Source: Lichenicola sp965198655 | GTDB taxonomy: Bacteria > Pseudomonadota > Alphaproteobacteria > Acetobacterales > Acetobacteraceae | Direction of reading: 5' to 3' | Assembly: GCA_965198655.1 (NCBI GenBank) | Contig: OZ240668.1 | Span: 3,720,001 to 3,784,000, forward strand | DNA length: 64,000 nucleotides | Shown: positions 8,292 through 17,423 of the stretch, piece after piece | Layout: each line of letters begins with the position of its first letter | Numbering within the stretch: the first letter of the stretch is position 1 | Notes under the pieces: model-generated | Seen by the model: only the letters and a program-made list of their open reading frames with translations | Database searches by the model: none | Told to the model about the DNA's origin: nothing | Position numbers and translations under genes: made by a program

Positions 8292-9770
8292 TTGGAACTC
8301 GGGTGGAAGCGGATCTTCGTCCGGATCCACGACGACGACGACGCCACGCTGCAGGCGCGCCTGCGCAAGGCGCTGGTGACCGCGATCGAGACCAGGCAGA
8401 TCGCGCAAGGGTTCCGCCTGCCGTCGAGCCGCAAGCTGGCGCTGCTGCTCGGCATCTCGCGCAACACCGTGCTGCTGGCCTACCAGCAACTGGCCGACGA
8501 GGGCACGCTGGTGTCGCGGCAGCGCAGCGGCATCTTCGTCGGCCCGGTGGGTGCCAGCCCCGCGCCGGCACCAGCGCCGCGACCGGAGCACGACGGGAGC
8601 CCGGACTGGAACCGGCTGTTCGCGGTGCGCCCGACCGGGTTCCGACACATCTCCAAGCCCCGGAACCACGGGTCGTATCCGTACCCGTTCCTGTTCGGCC
8701 AGCCGGACCCGTCGCTGTTCCCGGTCCGCGAATGGCGCGAAAGCGCCAAGACCACGTCCTCGGTGTCCGGCATCGGCCTATGGGCCGGCGACATGGTCGA
8801 CGAGGACGATCCCGGCCTGATCGAGCAGTTGCGGGCGCAGGTGCTGCCCAGGCGCGGCATCTGGGCGGCCGAGGAGGAGGTGATGGTGACGCTGGGCGCG
8901 CAGCAGGCGCTCTACCTGGTGATCCGGCTGCTGACTGGTGCCGGCACGGTGTTCGGTCTGGAGGATCCGGGCTACCCGGACTCACGTCACATGGTGCATC
9001 TGCACACCGACCGCGTGCAGTTGCTGCATCTCGACGCCGAGGGGCTGGTGCCGGACGAGGCGCTGGCGCGCTGCGACGTGGCCCTCATCACGCCCGGACA
9101 CCAGTGCCCGACCACCGTGGTCATGTCGGAGGCCCGGCGGCGCGACGTGCTGGCGATGGCGGCGCGCAACAACATCGTTCTGATCGAGGACGATTACGAC
9201 TGCGCCCTGGTCGACGATGGCGCTCCGATCGCCTCGCTCAAGAGCATGGACGTGGACGGGCGCGTGATCTACGTCGGCAGCCTGTCCAAGGTGCTGGCTC
9301 CCGGCTTGCGGATCGGCTACGTGGTGGCGCCCGCGGCGGTGATCGCCGAGCTGCGCGCGCTGCGACGGATCATGCTGCGGCACCCGCCGCACAACAACCA
9401 GCGCACCATGGCGAGCTTCATCGCGCTGGGTCACTACCGCACCCACCTGCGACGGATCGGCGAGGTGCTGCAGCGCCGCGCGGCGCTGATCGACGGGCTG
9501 CTGCCGCGATACCTGCCGCAATGCCGATCCGAGCGGGCACCGGGCGCCGGCAGCTTCTGGATACGCTGTCCGCTGCAGGTCGACAGCGCGTCGCTCGCGG
9601 TCGCGGCCAGGGCCGAGGGCGTGCTGATCGAGCCGGGCGGCGTGTTCCATGCCTCGCCCGAGCATGGCCGGCACTGCCTGCGGCTCGGCTTCTCCTCCAT
9701 CCGGGAAAGCCGCATCGAGGCAGGCTTGGCACGATTGGGCGCGCTGATGACTGCCGCCGCGGCATCCTGA
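8292..9770 (+). CDS. MocR/PdxR-type regulator (GntR wHTH fused to aminotransferase fold)
   Basis: 492 residues. Residues about 15-80 form a GntR winged helix (LPSSRKLALLLGISRNTVLLAYQQL). Residues about 120-490 form a class-I aminotransferase fold, with the PLP-binding Lys in the motif GSLSKVLAPGLRIGY. Such regulators sense PLP or an amine-PLP adduct rather than catalyse. The start is a TTG at 8292, seven bases after AGGAGGAG; the nearby ATG at 8285 is out of frame. It is divergent from the SnoaL/FAD oxidoreductase operon over 209 bases, so it probably regulates that operon. Confidence 0.9.
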   Translation: MELGWKRIFVRIHDDDDATLQARLRKALVTAIETRQIAQGFRLPSSRKLALLLGISRNTVLLAYQQLADEGTLVSRQRSGIFVGPVGASPAPAPAPRPEHDGSPDWNRLFAVRPTGFRHISKPRNHGSYPYPFLFGQPDPSLFPVREWRESAKTTSSVSGIGLWAGDMVDEDDPGLIEQLRAQVLPRRGIWAAEEEVMVTLGAQQALYLVIRLLTGAGTVFGLEDPGYPDSRHMVHLHTDRVQLLHLDAEGLVPDEALARCDVALITPGHQCPTTVVMSEARRRDVLAMAARNNIVLIEDDYDCALVDDGAPIASLKSMDVDGRVIYVGSLSKVLAPGLRIGYVVAPAAVIAELRALRRIMLRHPPHNNQRTMASFIALGHYRTHLRRIGEVLQRRAALIDGLLPRYLPQCRSERAPGAGSFWIRCPLQVDSASLAVAARAEGVLIEPGGVFHASPEHGRHCLRLGFSSIRESRIEAGLARLGALMTAAAAS

Positions 9771-9992
9771 TGGTCAGAAGACAGGCTTTCGCCTCTTGAA
9801 ACAGCAGATGCCGTGCGGAACGACCGGTCTCTTTAACTGGATGGTGAAAGAGGGTGCATCTGGACCTAGCGCAGGCGAAGGCCGACCTTGAATGCTGCGC
9901 GAGCAAAACGAAGGCGTGCCGCCGTCCGGCGGCTCCGGGATGCGCGGTCCGACGCGGCGGAACACGCGGCGTGGCAAGCAGGAGTTCCGAAC

Positions 9993-12608
9993 ATGGCAGC
10001 GATCGTCGCCCGCAACGTCCGATGCCTGGTGCTGGTCTCGATCTGCCCGATCCTCGGCACGCTCGGCGCGGCCGCCGCCTCGGCCCAATCCACGCCCACG
10101 ACCATGCCCGCGGCCACGCCGGCGCATCATCGCCACCCGCACAAGCCGTCCGCCCATCGCGCCGCCAAGCCGCCGACGCCGCGCAGCGCCTCGATCGATC
10201 CGACCGCGATCCCGGCCCAGGCGGCGCCCACCGGCCTGGCCGCCGCCGGCGACAGCGGCATCGCCACCGCGGCGGGCGCTGCCGACAGTGGCGAGAGCGT
10301 GATCGTCACCGGCACGCGCAACCTGGGCGAGAAGGCGCGCGACAGCACCAGCCCGATCGACGTGATCTCCGCCACCACCCTGGCCCGCTCCGGCCAGCCC
10401 AACCTCGCCGACCAGCTCACCCGCACCGACCCGTCGATCAACCTGCAGGCGGAAGGGCAGGACACCCAGGACCTGGTCAGCTCGATCCAGTTGCGCGGCC
10501 TCAGCGGCAACGAGGTGCTGGTGCTGGTCGACGGCAAGCGCCGCCACGAAACCTCCAACATCTTCGCCGATGCCGGGCCGCAGCAGGGCGCCACCCCGGT
10601 CGACATCAACATGATCCCGGCCGCCGCGATCGACCATATCGAGGTGCTGCGCGACGGCGCCGCCGCGCAGTACGGCTCCGACGCCATCGCCGGCGTGGTC
10701 AACATCATCATGAAGAAGACCGACCACGGCGGCAGCGCCACCGCTTTCACCGGCGCCGACGCCTACAATGGCAACGGCTGGCAGTATCAGCTCGACGACG
10801 ACGGCGGCTTCTCGTTCGGCCGCGACGGCTACGTGCATCTCGGCGGCCAGTTCTTCCACACCGACCACTTCATCCCGCCGAGCGTGGACGACCGCGCCAG
10901 CGCCGACCACTTCCCGGCCAACGTGAACCAGATCAACAGCCTGCCGGAGGAAACGCGTGAAACGCTCAGCATCGAGTTCGGCGCAACCCTGCTGCCCGAG
11001 CTGTTCGGAGGCGTCGCGGGCTACGGCCTGATCACCTACGGCCACCGGCACTCGGAAGCGTTCGAGAACTACCGCGTTCCCACCGTGCTGCCGCAGATCT
11101 ACCCGTTCGGCTTCGAGCCGACCGAGACCGACGAGGAGAACGACTACGCCGCGACGTTGGGCCTCAAGGCGGACGACGTGTTCGGCTTCCACGTCGACCT
11201 GAGCTCGACCTACGGCGCCGACCAGACCACCATCGGCAACAAGGACACCGCCAACCCGAACCTTTTCCGCGAGGGCGATCCAGCCGACGGCTATCCGGTC
11301 GGCTTCACCCCCACCAGCGCGGTGGCGCAGAGCCAGCGCAACGCGCAATGGACCAACAACCTCGACGTCACCAAGCCGTTCACCGCGCTGCACATGCCGA
11401 TGAACGTCGCCTTCGGCGCCGAGGAGCGGTCCGAGCAGTTCACGCTGGGCGCCGGCAGCCCGGCCTCCTACGTGCTGGGCGGCACCCAGGGCTTCGCCGG
11501 CCTGCTGCCGGCCAATGCGGGCGACTTCTCGCGCAACGTATGGGCGGCGTATGCGGAGTACGACGTGCATCCGCTGCGCAAGCTCGACGTCGACCTGGCA
11601 GGGCGGTTCGAGCACTACACCGATTTCGGCAACACCTACAGCGGCAAGATCTCCAGCCGTTACGACTTCACCAAGTGGTTCGCGGTGCGCGGCACGGTCA
11701 GCAACGGCTCGCGCGCGCCGACGCTCGCGGAGGAGAACTTCAGCGCGCTCAACGTGTCGGTGACCGGCGCCAGCGGCGACCTCGCGGTCAGCTCGCCCGC
11801 GGCGCAGTCGATCGGCGCGGTGCCGCTCAAGCCGGAGCGCTCGACCAACGCCAGCGGCGGCTTCGTGCTGCGGCCGCTGCCGAACCTCAGCATCACCACC
11901 GACGTCTACCAGATCAACATACGCGACCGCATCGTCGGCGCCGGCGGCGTCACCGGCGCGCCGGCGGAGGCCGCCATCGCCCTGACCGGCGCCAGCCTGC
12001 CGGCCGGCATCCAGACCAACGATATCTCGGCGTTCTACTTCGCCAACGGCGCCAGCACCCGTACCCAGGGCCTGGACGTCAACGTCAACTACCTCACCGA
12101 CTTCCGCCGCTACGGCACCGTGACCTGGACCGCCGGCATCGACCTGAACCGCACCCGGCTGCACCACAACGGCATCGACGCGTTCGGCGACCCGTTCCTG
12201 ACCGCGCAGGGGATCGGCTACCTCACCACCGCCTCGCCGCGCTCCAAGATCATCCTCGACGCGTTCTGGCGGATCGGCCGGTTCGACGTCAACCTGCGCC
12301 AGACCCGCTACGGCCAGACCACCAACGAGCTGACCTATCAGGACCTGGCGCCGCCGGCGCTGCAGTTCTCCGGCACCCGGTTCGCGCAATTCGAGAACAC
12401 GCCGCGCTGGCTGACCGACCTGGAGGTCGGCTACCGCATCGCGCCGCACTGGCACGTCGCGGTCGGCGCCAACGACGTCTTCAACGTGCGGCCGCGCCGC
12501 GTGGCCCAGGAGTTCGCCTTTCTCGGCACCGAGTACTACGACCTCAACTCCTCCCAGGTGCCGATCAGCGGCGGCTTCTACTACGGCCGCTTGAACTTCA
12601 CCTTCTGA
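9993..12608 (+). CDS. TonB-dependent outer-membrane receptor
   Basis: 871 residues. A signal peptide ends near residue 31 (AASAQS). A Pro/His-rich linker leads to a TonB-box-like stretch (ESVIVTGTR), then the plug (about 110-240, with LRGLSGNEVLVLVDGKRR and VEVLRDGAAAQYGSDAIAGV-type motifs) and a 22-strand barrel ending in aromatic Phe (GRLNFTF). The start at 9993 has GGAG eight bases upstream; an in-frame start 35 codons earlier would bury the leader. No Fur box or TPP/B12 riboswitch was seen upstream, so the substrate (metal chelate or carbohydrate) is open. It is followed by a permease gene on the same strand. Confidence 0.93.
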   Translation: MAAIVARNVRCLVLVSICPILGTLGAAAASAQSTPTTMPAATPAHHRHPHKPSAHRAAKPPTPRSASIDPTAIPAQAAPTGLAAAGDSGIATAAGAADSGESVIVTGTRNLGEKARDSTSPIDVISATTLARSGQPNLADQLTRTDPSINLQAEGQDTQDLVSSIQLRGLSGNEVLVLVDGKRRHETSNIFADAGPQQGATPVDINMIPAAAIDHIEVLRDGAAAQYGSDAIAGVVNIIMKKTDHGGSATAFTGADAYNGNGWQYQLDDDGGFSFGRDGYVHLGGQFFHTDHFIPPSVDDRASADHFPANVNQINSLPEETRETLSIEFGATLLPELFGGVAGYGLITYGHRHSEAFENYRVPTVLPQIYPFGFEPTETDEENDYAATLGLKADDVFGFHVDLSSTYGADQTTIGNKDTANPNLFREGDPADGYPVGFTPTSAVAQSQRNAQWTNNLDVTKPFTALHMPMNVAFGAEERSEQFTLGAGSPASYVLGGTQGFAGLLPANAGDFSRNVWAAYAEYDVHPLRKLDVDLAGRFEHYTDFGNTYSGKISSRYDFTKWFAVRGTVSNGSRAPTLAEENFSALNVSVTGASGDLAVSSPAAQSIGAVPLKPERSTNASGGFVLRPLPNLSITTDVYQINIRDRIVGAGGVTGAPAEAAIALTGASLPAGIQTNDISAFYFANGASTRTQGLDVNVNYLTDFRRYGTVTWTAGIDLNRTRLHHNGIDAFGDPFLTAQGIGYLTTASPRSKIILDAFWRIGRFDVNLRQTRYGQTTNELTYQDLAPPALQFSGTRFAQFENTPRWLTDLEVGYRIAPHWHVAVGANDVFNVRPRRVAQEFAFLGTEYYDLNSSQVPISGGFYYGRLNFTF

Positions 12609-12677
12609 TCGGGGAGGGTCGTGACCGGTCGCAGCACCGCAGGCCGGCTCCCACAGCCCGAGGACCTTGGCCCACGC

Positions 12678-14066
12678 ATGAGCGACCTGAGCACCGTTTC
12701 GAGTTCAGGCGCCATCCCGGCTGCGGACGCCGTGCCGGCGCTGGCGCACAGCCTGCGCTCGCGGCACGTGGCGATGATCTCCATCGGCGGCGTGATCGGT
12801 GCCGGCTTGTTCGTCGGCAGCTCGGCCGCGATCGCCGGCTCCGGGCCGGGGGTGCTGATCAGCTACCTCGTCGCCGGCATCGTGGCGCTGCTGGTGATGC
12901 GCATGCTGGGCGAGATGGCGCTCGCCGCCCCGGAAGCCGGCTCCTTCATCGGCCACGTCCGTCGCGGCCTGGGACCTCGCGCCGCCTTCGTGGCCGGCTG
13001 GATCTACTGGCTGTTCTGGGCGGTGGTGGTGGCGGCCGAGGCGATCGGCGGCTCGGCGATCCTGTCCGCCTGGGTGCCCTGGCCGCGTCCGCTGATGAGC
13101 GTGGCGCTGGTGCTCGGCATGGCCGCCACCAACCTGGTTTCGGTGCGCAGCTACGGCGAGTTCGAGTTCTGGTTCTCCAGCCTCAAGGTGCTGGCGATCG
13201 TTCTGTTCTGCGCGCTGTGCCTGCTCGCCCTGTCCGGCCTGTTCGGCCTGCACGGCGCCAGGATCGACCGGCTGTGGACGGACGGGTTCCTGCCGCACGG
13301 CATCGGCGCGGTGCTGGCGATCATCCCCACGGTGATGTTCCAGTTCACCGGAGCCGAGATCGCCACCGTGGCGGCGGCCGAGTCCGACGCGCCCGGGCGC
13401 AACGTCGCCTACGCCACCAACACGGTCGCGGCCCGGGTGCTGCTGTTCTACCTCGGCTCGATCGGGCTGATCCTGTGCGTGGTGCCGTGGCGGCAGTTGC
13501 ATCCGGGGCATTCGCCGTTCGTGGCGGCGATGCAGGTGCTCGGCATCCCGGGGGCGGCGCTGGCGATGTCGGTGGTGGTGCTGACGGCGGTGCTGTCCTG
13601 CCTGAACTCGTCGCTCTACGTCACCTCGCGCGTGCTGTTCGAGATGGCGGCCCACCGCGACGCGCCGTCCTGGCTGGTGCGCATCGGCCGCGGCGGCGTG
13701 CCGCGACGCGCGATCGGGGCCGGCACCGCGGTGGCGCTGGCGGTCACGATCGCCTCCACGATCTCGCCCGACCGGGTGTTCGCCTTCCTGCTGAACGCGT
13801 CCGGCGCGCTGATCCTGTTCGTCTACCTGCTGATCGTGCTGGCGCAGATCCGGCTGCGCGGCGCCATGCATCGCGCCGGCACCACCCCCTCCTTCGCGAT
13901 GTGGCTGTTCCCCGGCCTGTCCTGGGCGACAGCGGCGGTGATCGTCGCCGTGCTGGCGGCGATGGCGGCGGTGCCCGCCACCCGGCCGCAGATCCTGCTG
14001 GGCACCCTGACCGTGCTGGTCACGGTGGCCTGCTACCAGCTGTTTAAACGGAGACCGGCTCGATGA
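12678..14066 (+). CDS. APC-superfamily amino-acid permease (GabP/AnsP-like)
   Basis: 462 residues with about 12 membrane helices. The family signature is in helix 1 (MISIGGVIGAGLFVGSS), followed by the amino-acid transporter motif (GEMALAAPEAGSF). It imports an amino acid or GABA by proton symport at the inner membrane. The ATG at 12678 gives a family-like N-terminus. A GTG at 12621 is in frame but only two to three bases from its purine run, so it is less likely. It sits 69 bases after the TonB receptor gene and its stop overlaps the next gene's start (ATGA). Confidence 0.88.
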   Translation: MSDLSTVSSSGAIPAADAVPALAHSLRSRHVAMISIGGVIGAGLFVGSSAAIAGSGPGVLISYLVAGIVALLVMRMLGEMALAAPEAGSFIGHVRRGLGPRAAFVAGWIYWLFWAVVVAAEAIGGSAILSAWVPWPRPLMSVALVLGMAATNLVSVRSYGEFEFWFSSLKVLAIVLFCALCLLALSGLFGLHGARIDRLWTDGFLPHGIGAVLAIIPTVMFQFTGAEIATVAAAESDAPGRNVAYATNTVAARVLLFYLGSIGLILCVVPWRQLHPGHSPFVAAMQVLGIPGAALAMSVVVLTAVLSCLNSSLYVTSRVLFEMAAHRDAPSWLVRIGRGGVPRRAIGAGTAVALAVTIASTISPDRVFAFLLNASGALILFVYLLIVLAQIRLRGAMHRAGTTPSFAMWLFPGLSWATAAVIVAVLAAMAAVPATRPQILLGTLTVLVTVACYQLFKRRPAR

Positions 14067-14230
14067 CCGATACGCCCGCGCATGACTGGCTGCGGCCGCG
14101 CCTGCAACAACTGGTGGCGGAAGCGGAGGCGGCCGGGATCGAGCGCAGCATCGCGGTCGCGGTGCTGACCGACATCGTCACCGGCGCGGACTTCGATCCG
14201 GGCCACCTGGCGGGCGACGTGGACGCGTGA
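14063..14230 (+). CDS. Small hypothetical protein translationally coupled to the permease
   Basis: 55 residues. The ATG overlaps the permease stop in the tetranucleotide ATGA. The protein is acidic and mostly helical (RLQQLVAEAEAAGIERSIAVAVLTDIVTG), with no signal peptide or membrane segment. I do not recognise a family. The overlap and neighbour-like codon use argue that it is a real gene and that its product may work with the permease. That role is inference. Confidence 0.6.
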   Translation: MTDTPAHDWLRPRLQQLVAEAEAAGIERSIAVAVLTDIVTGADFDPGHLAGDVDA

Positions 14231-14442
14231 CGCTGCTGGCTGCCGCCGCCACACGTCCTGGAGCGGGAGCGACAGCCGAGTTCGGTCGTTCTGAGCGGTA
14301 GCTTCGTCTGGCACGGACCGGGCCAGCTCCACCCGTAGATCCAGATCCTTCCATGGCGAATCCCCGACGAGCCTCATGGGCAACACGGCTTGTCATTCGG
14401 ATACAAGATCAGGCCGGCTGCAATGCGCCTATCGAGGCAGGC

Positions 14443-14808
14443 TCAACCTGTTCGCGCCTCCTGCGTCGACGAGCGCGAGGACATGATCTCCTCGACGCGA
14501 GCCCGATGCTCGTTTCCCCACCTGCACAACGGCATGAGCGCGTGCACGAGCGTCATGCCGAACGGCGTCATGGTGTAGTCGACCATTGGCGGCACGCGCT
14601 GGTAGTCGTGACGGATCAGCACGCCGGCTGCCGCCAACTCGCGTAGGTGCTGGATCAGCACCTTCTCGCTGATGCCGGCGACCAGCCGTTTCAGGTCTCC
14701 GAACCGTTTGGGACCAGAGTTGAGATGGTAGAGGATCAGCGGCTTCCATTTTCCGCCCACCACGGACAGCGCAACGTCGAGGCCGCATGCGGATCCATTG
14801 GTGGCCAT
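14443..14808 (-). CDS. HxlR-family transcriptional regulator
   Basis: 121 residues covering the whole HxlR winged-helix domain: LSVVGGKWKPLILYHL, FGDLKRLVAGISEKVLIQHLRELAAAG and the wing RVPPMVDYTMTPFG. Members act as dimers and often sense quinones, aldehydes or oxidants through cysteines; here only Cys8 and one later Cys are present. It is divergent from an SDR gene across 90 bases that contain a palindrome 14 bases before its own ATG, so autoregulation and SDR control are likely. Confidence 0.93.
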   Translation of the reverse strand: MATNGSACGLDVALSVVGGKWKPLILYHLNSGPKRFGDLKRLVAGISEKVLIQHLRELAAAGVLIRHDYQRVPPMVDYTMTPFGMTLVHALMPLCRWGNEHRARVEEIMSSRSSTQEARTG

Positions 14809-14821
14809 TGATCGCTTCCAT

Positions 14822-14839
14822 ACTTACCTTTGGGTAAGT
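14822..14839. promoter_or_regulatory. Probable HxlR operator
   Basis: A perfect 7-base inverted repeat with a 4-base centre: acttacc-tttg-ggtaagt. It lies between the divergent hxlR-type and SDR genes. ACTTAC/GTAAGT half-sites are the usual binding sites of HxlR-family proteins. It is 13 bases from the regulator's start and about 60 from the SDR start. Confidence 0.8.
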
Positions 14840-14898
14840 TCTACCGTTTCTGTCAGTGCCAGTCCATATCGTCCTCAGTCGACGGATGGAGGCGGTGA

Positions 14899-15648
14899 AT
14901 GGGCAAGCTTGAGGGCAAGGTGGCGGTCATCACCGGGGCCAACAGCGGGATCGGATTGGCGAGCGCAAACCGCTTCGCTCGGGAAGGCGCGCGCGTGTTC
15001 ATGACCGGCCGCCGGCAGGCCGAACTCGACCGGGCGGTGGCCGAGGTGGGAAGCATGGCGCGCGGGGTTCAGGGCGACGTGGCGGTCCTCGCCGACCTCG
15101 ATCGCCTCTACGGCATCGTGCGCGAGGAAGCCGGACGGATCGACGTGCTGCTCGCCAACGCCGGGATGGCCGAGTTCCTGCCATTGTCCGACATCACGGA
15201 AGAACACTACGAACGCACCTTCGCGACCAACGTGAAGGGTACGCTGTTCACCGTGCAGAAGGCACTGCCCCTCCTGTGCGACGGAGCGTCGGTGATCCTG
15301 ACCGGATCGACCACCGGCGTCACGGGGACGCCGGCCTTCAGCGTCTACAGCGCCAGCAAGGCGGCCATCCGGAACTTCGCCCGGAGCTGGATCCTCGACC
15401 TGGCCCCACGCCGCATCCGCGTGAACGTGCTCGCGCCGGGGGCGACGTTGACGCCGGGCGTGCGTGGTCTTTCCCAGACCGATGAGCAACACGATGCATT
15501 CGTGGTTGCGATGATCGCAGCGATCCCGCTCGGCCGGATGGGAGATCCGGACGAGACCGCCAGCGCCGCCCTCTTCCTCGCGTCGGGCGAGAGCAGCTTC
15601 GTCAACGGCAGTGAGTTGTTCGTCGACGGTGGATCGGCACAGATCTGA
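14899..15648 (+). CDS. Short-chain dehydrogenase/reductase under HxlR control
   Basis: 249 residues, classical SDR. Cofactor motif TGANSGIG (residues 13-20); NAG motif (ANAG, near residue 91); catalytic Ser in TGSTTG (about 135-140) and Tyr-Lys in VYSASKAA (about 150-155); C-terminal PLGRMGDPDE. Arg after the first strand (TGRRQAEL) suggests NADPH. Proteins of this type next to HxlR regulators commonly reduce small carbonyls or quinones; the substrate is not shown by sequence. SD GGAGGC(GG) lies before the ATG. Confidence 0.93.
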   Translation: MGKLEGKVAVITGANSGIGLASANRFAREGARVFMTGRRQAELDRAVAEVGSMARGVQGDVAVLADLDRLYGIVREEAGRIDVLLANAGMAEFLPLSDITEEHYERTFATNVKGTLFTVQKALPLLCDGASVILTGSTTGVTGTPAFSVYSASKAAIRNFARSWILDLAPRRIRVNVLAPGATLTPGVRGLSQTDEQHDAFVVAMIAAIPLGRMGDPDETASAALFLASGESSFVNGSELFVDGGSAQI

Positions 15649-15810
15649 TCGGGCCGACCTAGGCCGGCCGCAGATCGTCAAGATGCTTCCGTTTCATTCA
15701 GAAGTCGCACGGCGACCTGACCCGAGCGTTCGATCGGATCGAATCCCGGATAGATCAAGCGCTGCGGAGGTGTGGCGGGCGTGCGGGAGCCGGTCGGCTC
15801 CCGCAGCGTC

Positions 15811-16233
15811 CTATCGCAGCGTGAGCGCCAGGATGAGGGCGAGGACGAGCAATCCGCACAGGGCGTAGGAGAGCCATTGTTGCGGGCTGATCCCGAGCGG
15901 CCGCTTCGAGGTGGTCTCGAATTCCAGGTCATACCAGGCGGTGCCGGGGAACAGGGGGGCGAGGACCATCGTCACCCAATAGGCCGACGCGATAACGGTC
16001 GCGACCAGGAACAAGGGCAGCGTCAGCGGGCGAAAGCTGAACAGCACGACGAGGGCGAGCGTGCCGTTCACGACGCCCAGGAGCATCGTCTGCCCGTTGT
16101 GGAACTTGGCGTGCGGTGGCCAGGCCGGGTTGAAGAGATGTTGTCGTGCGGTGGACGGGACGACGCCGTCGGCGATCAGCCCGCCGAAACCGTAGAGGGC
16201 CACGAAGGCGACGAGATATTTTGCGATTTCCAT
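15811..16233 (-). CDS. Four-helix membrane protein (DUF6640-like)
   Basis: 140 residues with four hydrophobic segments (about 5-24, 45-66, 70-92, 118-138). Between the first two is a conserved-looking block with His, Trp and Pro residues (TARQHLFNPAWPPHAKFHNGQ), which resembles proteins grouped as DUF6640. Function unknown. SD AGGAAAGG precedes the ATG. It stands alone between an SDR gene and an esterase gene. Confidence 0.72.
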   Translation of the reverse strand: MEIAKYLVAFVALYGFGGLIADGVVPSTARQHLFNPAWPPHAKFHNGQTMLLGVVNGTLALVVLFSFRPLTLPLFLVATVIASAYWVTMVLAPLFPGTAWYDLEFETTSKRPLGISPQQWLSYALCGLLVLALILALTLR

Positions 16234-16444
16234 GGAGACGCACCTTTCCTATCGATGGGAAAGGACGCGCTGGTAGCCGGCTGCTGACGGCAGCCGCCCT
16301 GTACGAGCGCTGGAGCCACCCGGACTACCGACCGGGATGTGACTTTCACACGTCCGGAACGATTGTTGGTCTTCGACGTCTCGACGGTCAAGAGTTCACG
16401 TCGAGGCGGCGTCCGCTCGCCACTCCGACGCCGTCTCCGACCGG

Positions 16445-17395
16445 TCAGGCCTGGCGGCGCGGATGCAGCGCGCTGCGCAGCGCGGCGCGAGACCGGTTGC
16501 GCGCCACCATCGCCACGCGCGCGTTCGGCACCTCGTCGAACCCATGATACGCCCCCGGGAACACGTGCAGCTCGCACGGCACGCCGGCCCGGATCAGCCG
16601 TCGCGCGTAGTCGAGGTCCTCGTCCAGGAACAGGTCGGGCGCCCCGACCATGATGAAGGCGGGCGGCAGCCCGGACAGGTCCTGCGCCCGCGCCGGCGCG
16701 GCATAGGCCGGCACGTCGGGACCGCCCGGCTCCCGCCCCAGCAGCGCGGTCCAGCCGAACCGGTTCTGCTGCGCGGTCCACACGAACTCGCCGGCGACGG
16801 GGTTCGGATCGCCGGCGACCACGGTGCGGTCGTCCAGCATCGGATACACCAGGTGCTGGAACACCGGACGCACCTTCCCGCGGTCGCGCGCCAGCAGCGC
16901 CAGGGAGGCGGCGAGCCCGCCCCCGGCGCTTTCGCCGCCCACCGCGATGCGGGTGCGGTCGATCCCCAGCGCGTCCGCCTGCTCGTGCAGCCAGCACAGC
17001 GCCGCATAGGCGTCCTCCACCGGCCCGGGATGTGGTGATTCCGGCGCCAGCCGGTACTCCACCGACGCGATCACGCAGCCGAGCTCGGCGGCGAGAGCCA
17101 GGCGCTCGGCGTCGCGGTCGGCGGCGGCGCCGCCCACGTAGCCGCCGCCATGCAGGTGCAGCAGCGCCGGCAGGCGGGTGTCGTCGGCGCGCACGGGGGT
17201 GAACACACGCACCGATGCCTCCGCCACCGGATGCACCGCGATGCTGCCCAGCGCCGGGTCGGGGGGCGGCCGTTCGGCGACCAGGGCCGCGCGGCGGCGG
17301 CGGACCTCCGGCAGCGTGTCGATGGTCAGGATGTCGGCCGGCAGCTCGCCCAGCGCTGCGCGCAGCTCGGGATCGACCAGGGATCGCGTCGTCAT
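16445..17395 (-). CDS. Alpha/beta-hydrolase, hormone-sensitive-lipase-type esterase
   Basis: 316 residues. Oxyanion-hole motif HGGGYVGG (near residue 82), nucleophile in GESAGGG (near 153), acid in the APDLFLDED stretch (near 252) and His in FPGAYHGF (near 282), so the catalytic triad is complete. These enzymes hydrolyse short acyl esters in the cytoplasm. It lies 28 bases downstream of the fructokinase gene on the same strand and is probably co-transcribed with it. Natural substrate unknown. Confidence 0.92.
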   Translation of the reverse strand: MTTRSLVDPELRAALGELPADILTIDTLPEVRRRRAALVAERPPPDPALGSIAVHPVAEASVRVFTPVRADDTRLPALLHLHGGGYVGGAAADRDAERLALAAELGCVIASVEYRLAPESPHPGPVEDAYAALCWLHEQADALGIDRTRIAVGGESAGGGLAASLALLARDRGKVRPVFQHLVYPMLDDRTVVAGDPNPVAGEFVWTAQQNRFGWTALLGREPGGPDVPAYAAPARAQDLSGLPPAFIMVGAPDLFLDEDLDYARRLIRAGVPCELHVFPGAYHGFDEVPNARVAMVARNRSRAALRSALHPRRQA

Positions 17396-17423
17396 CGTGT
17401 TCTTAGCCTTCGCATGCCGGCGG

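Noticed and set aside
9774..12455. 893-codon minus-strand frame
   Set aside because: Antisense of the TonB receptor gene. It lacks any family similarity and is Gly/Arg/Val-biased, as expected from GC-rich antisense.
11348..14047. 899-codon plus-strand frame
   Set aside because: Off-frame shadow spanning the TonB receptor and permease genes.
14033..14386. 117-codon minus-strand frame over the 55-residue gene
   Set aside because: It has no SD and no recognisable fold, and conflicts with the better-supported coupled small gene.
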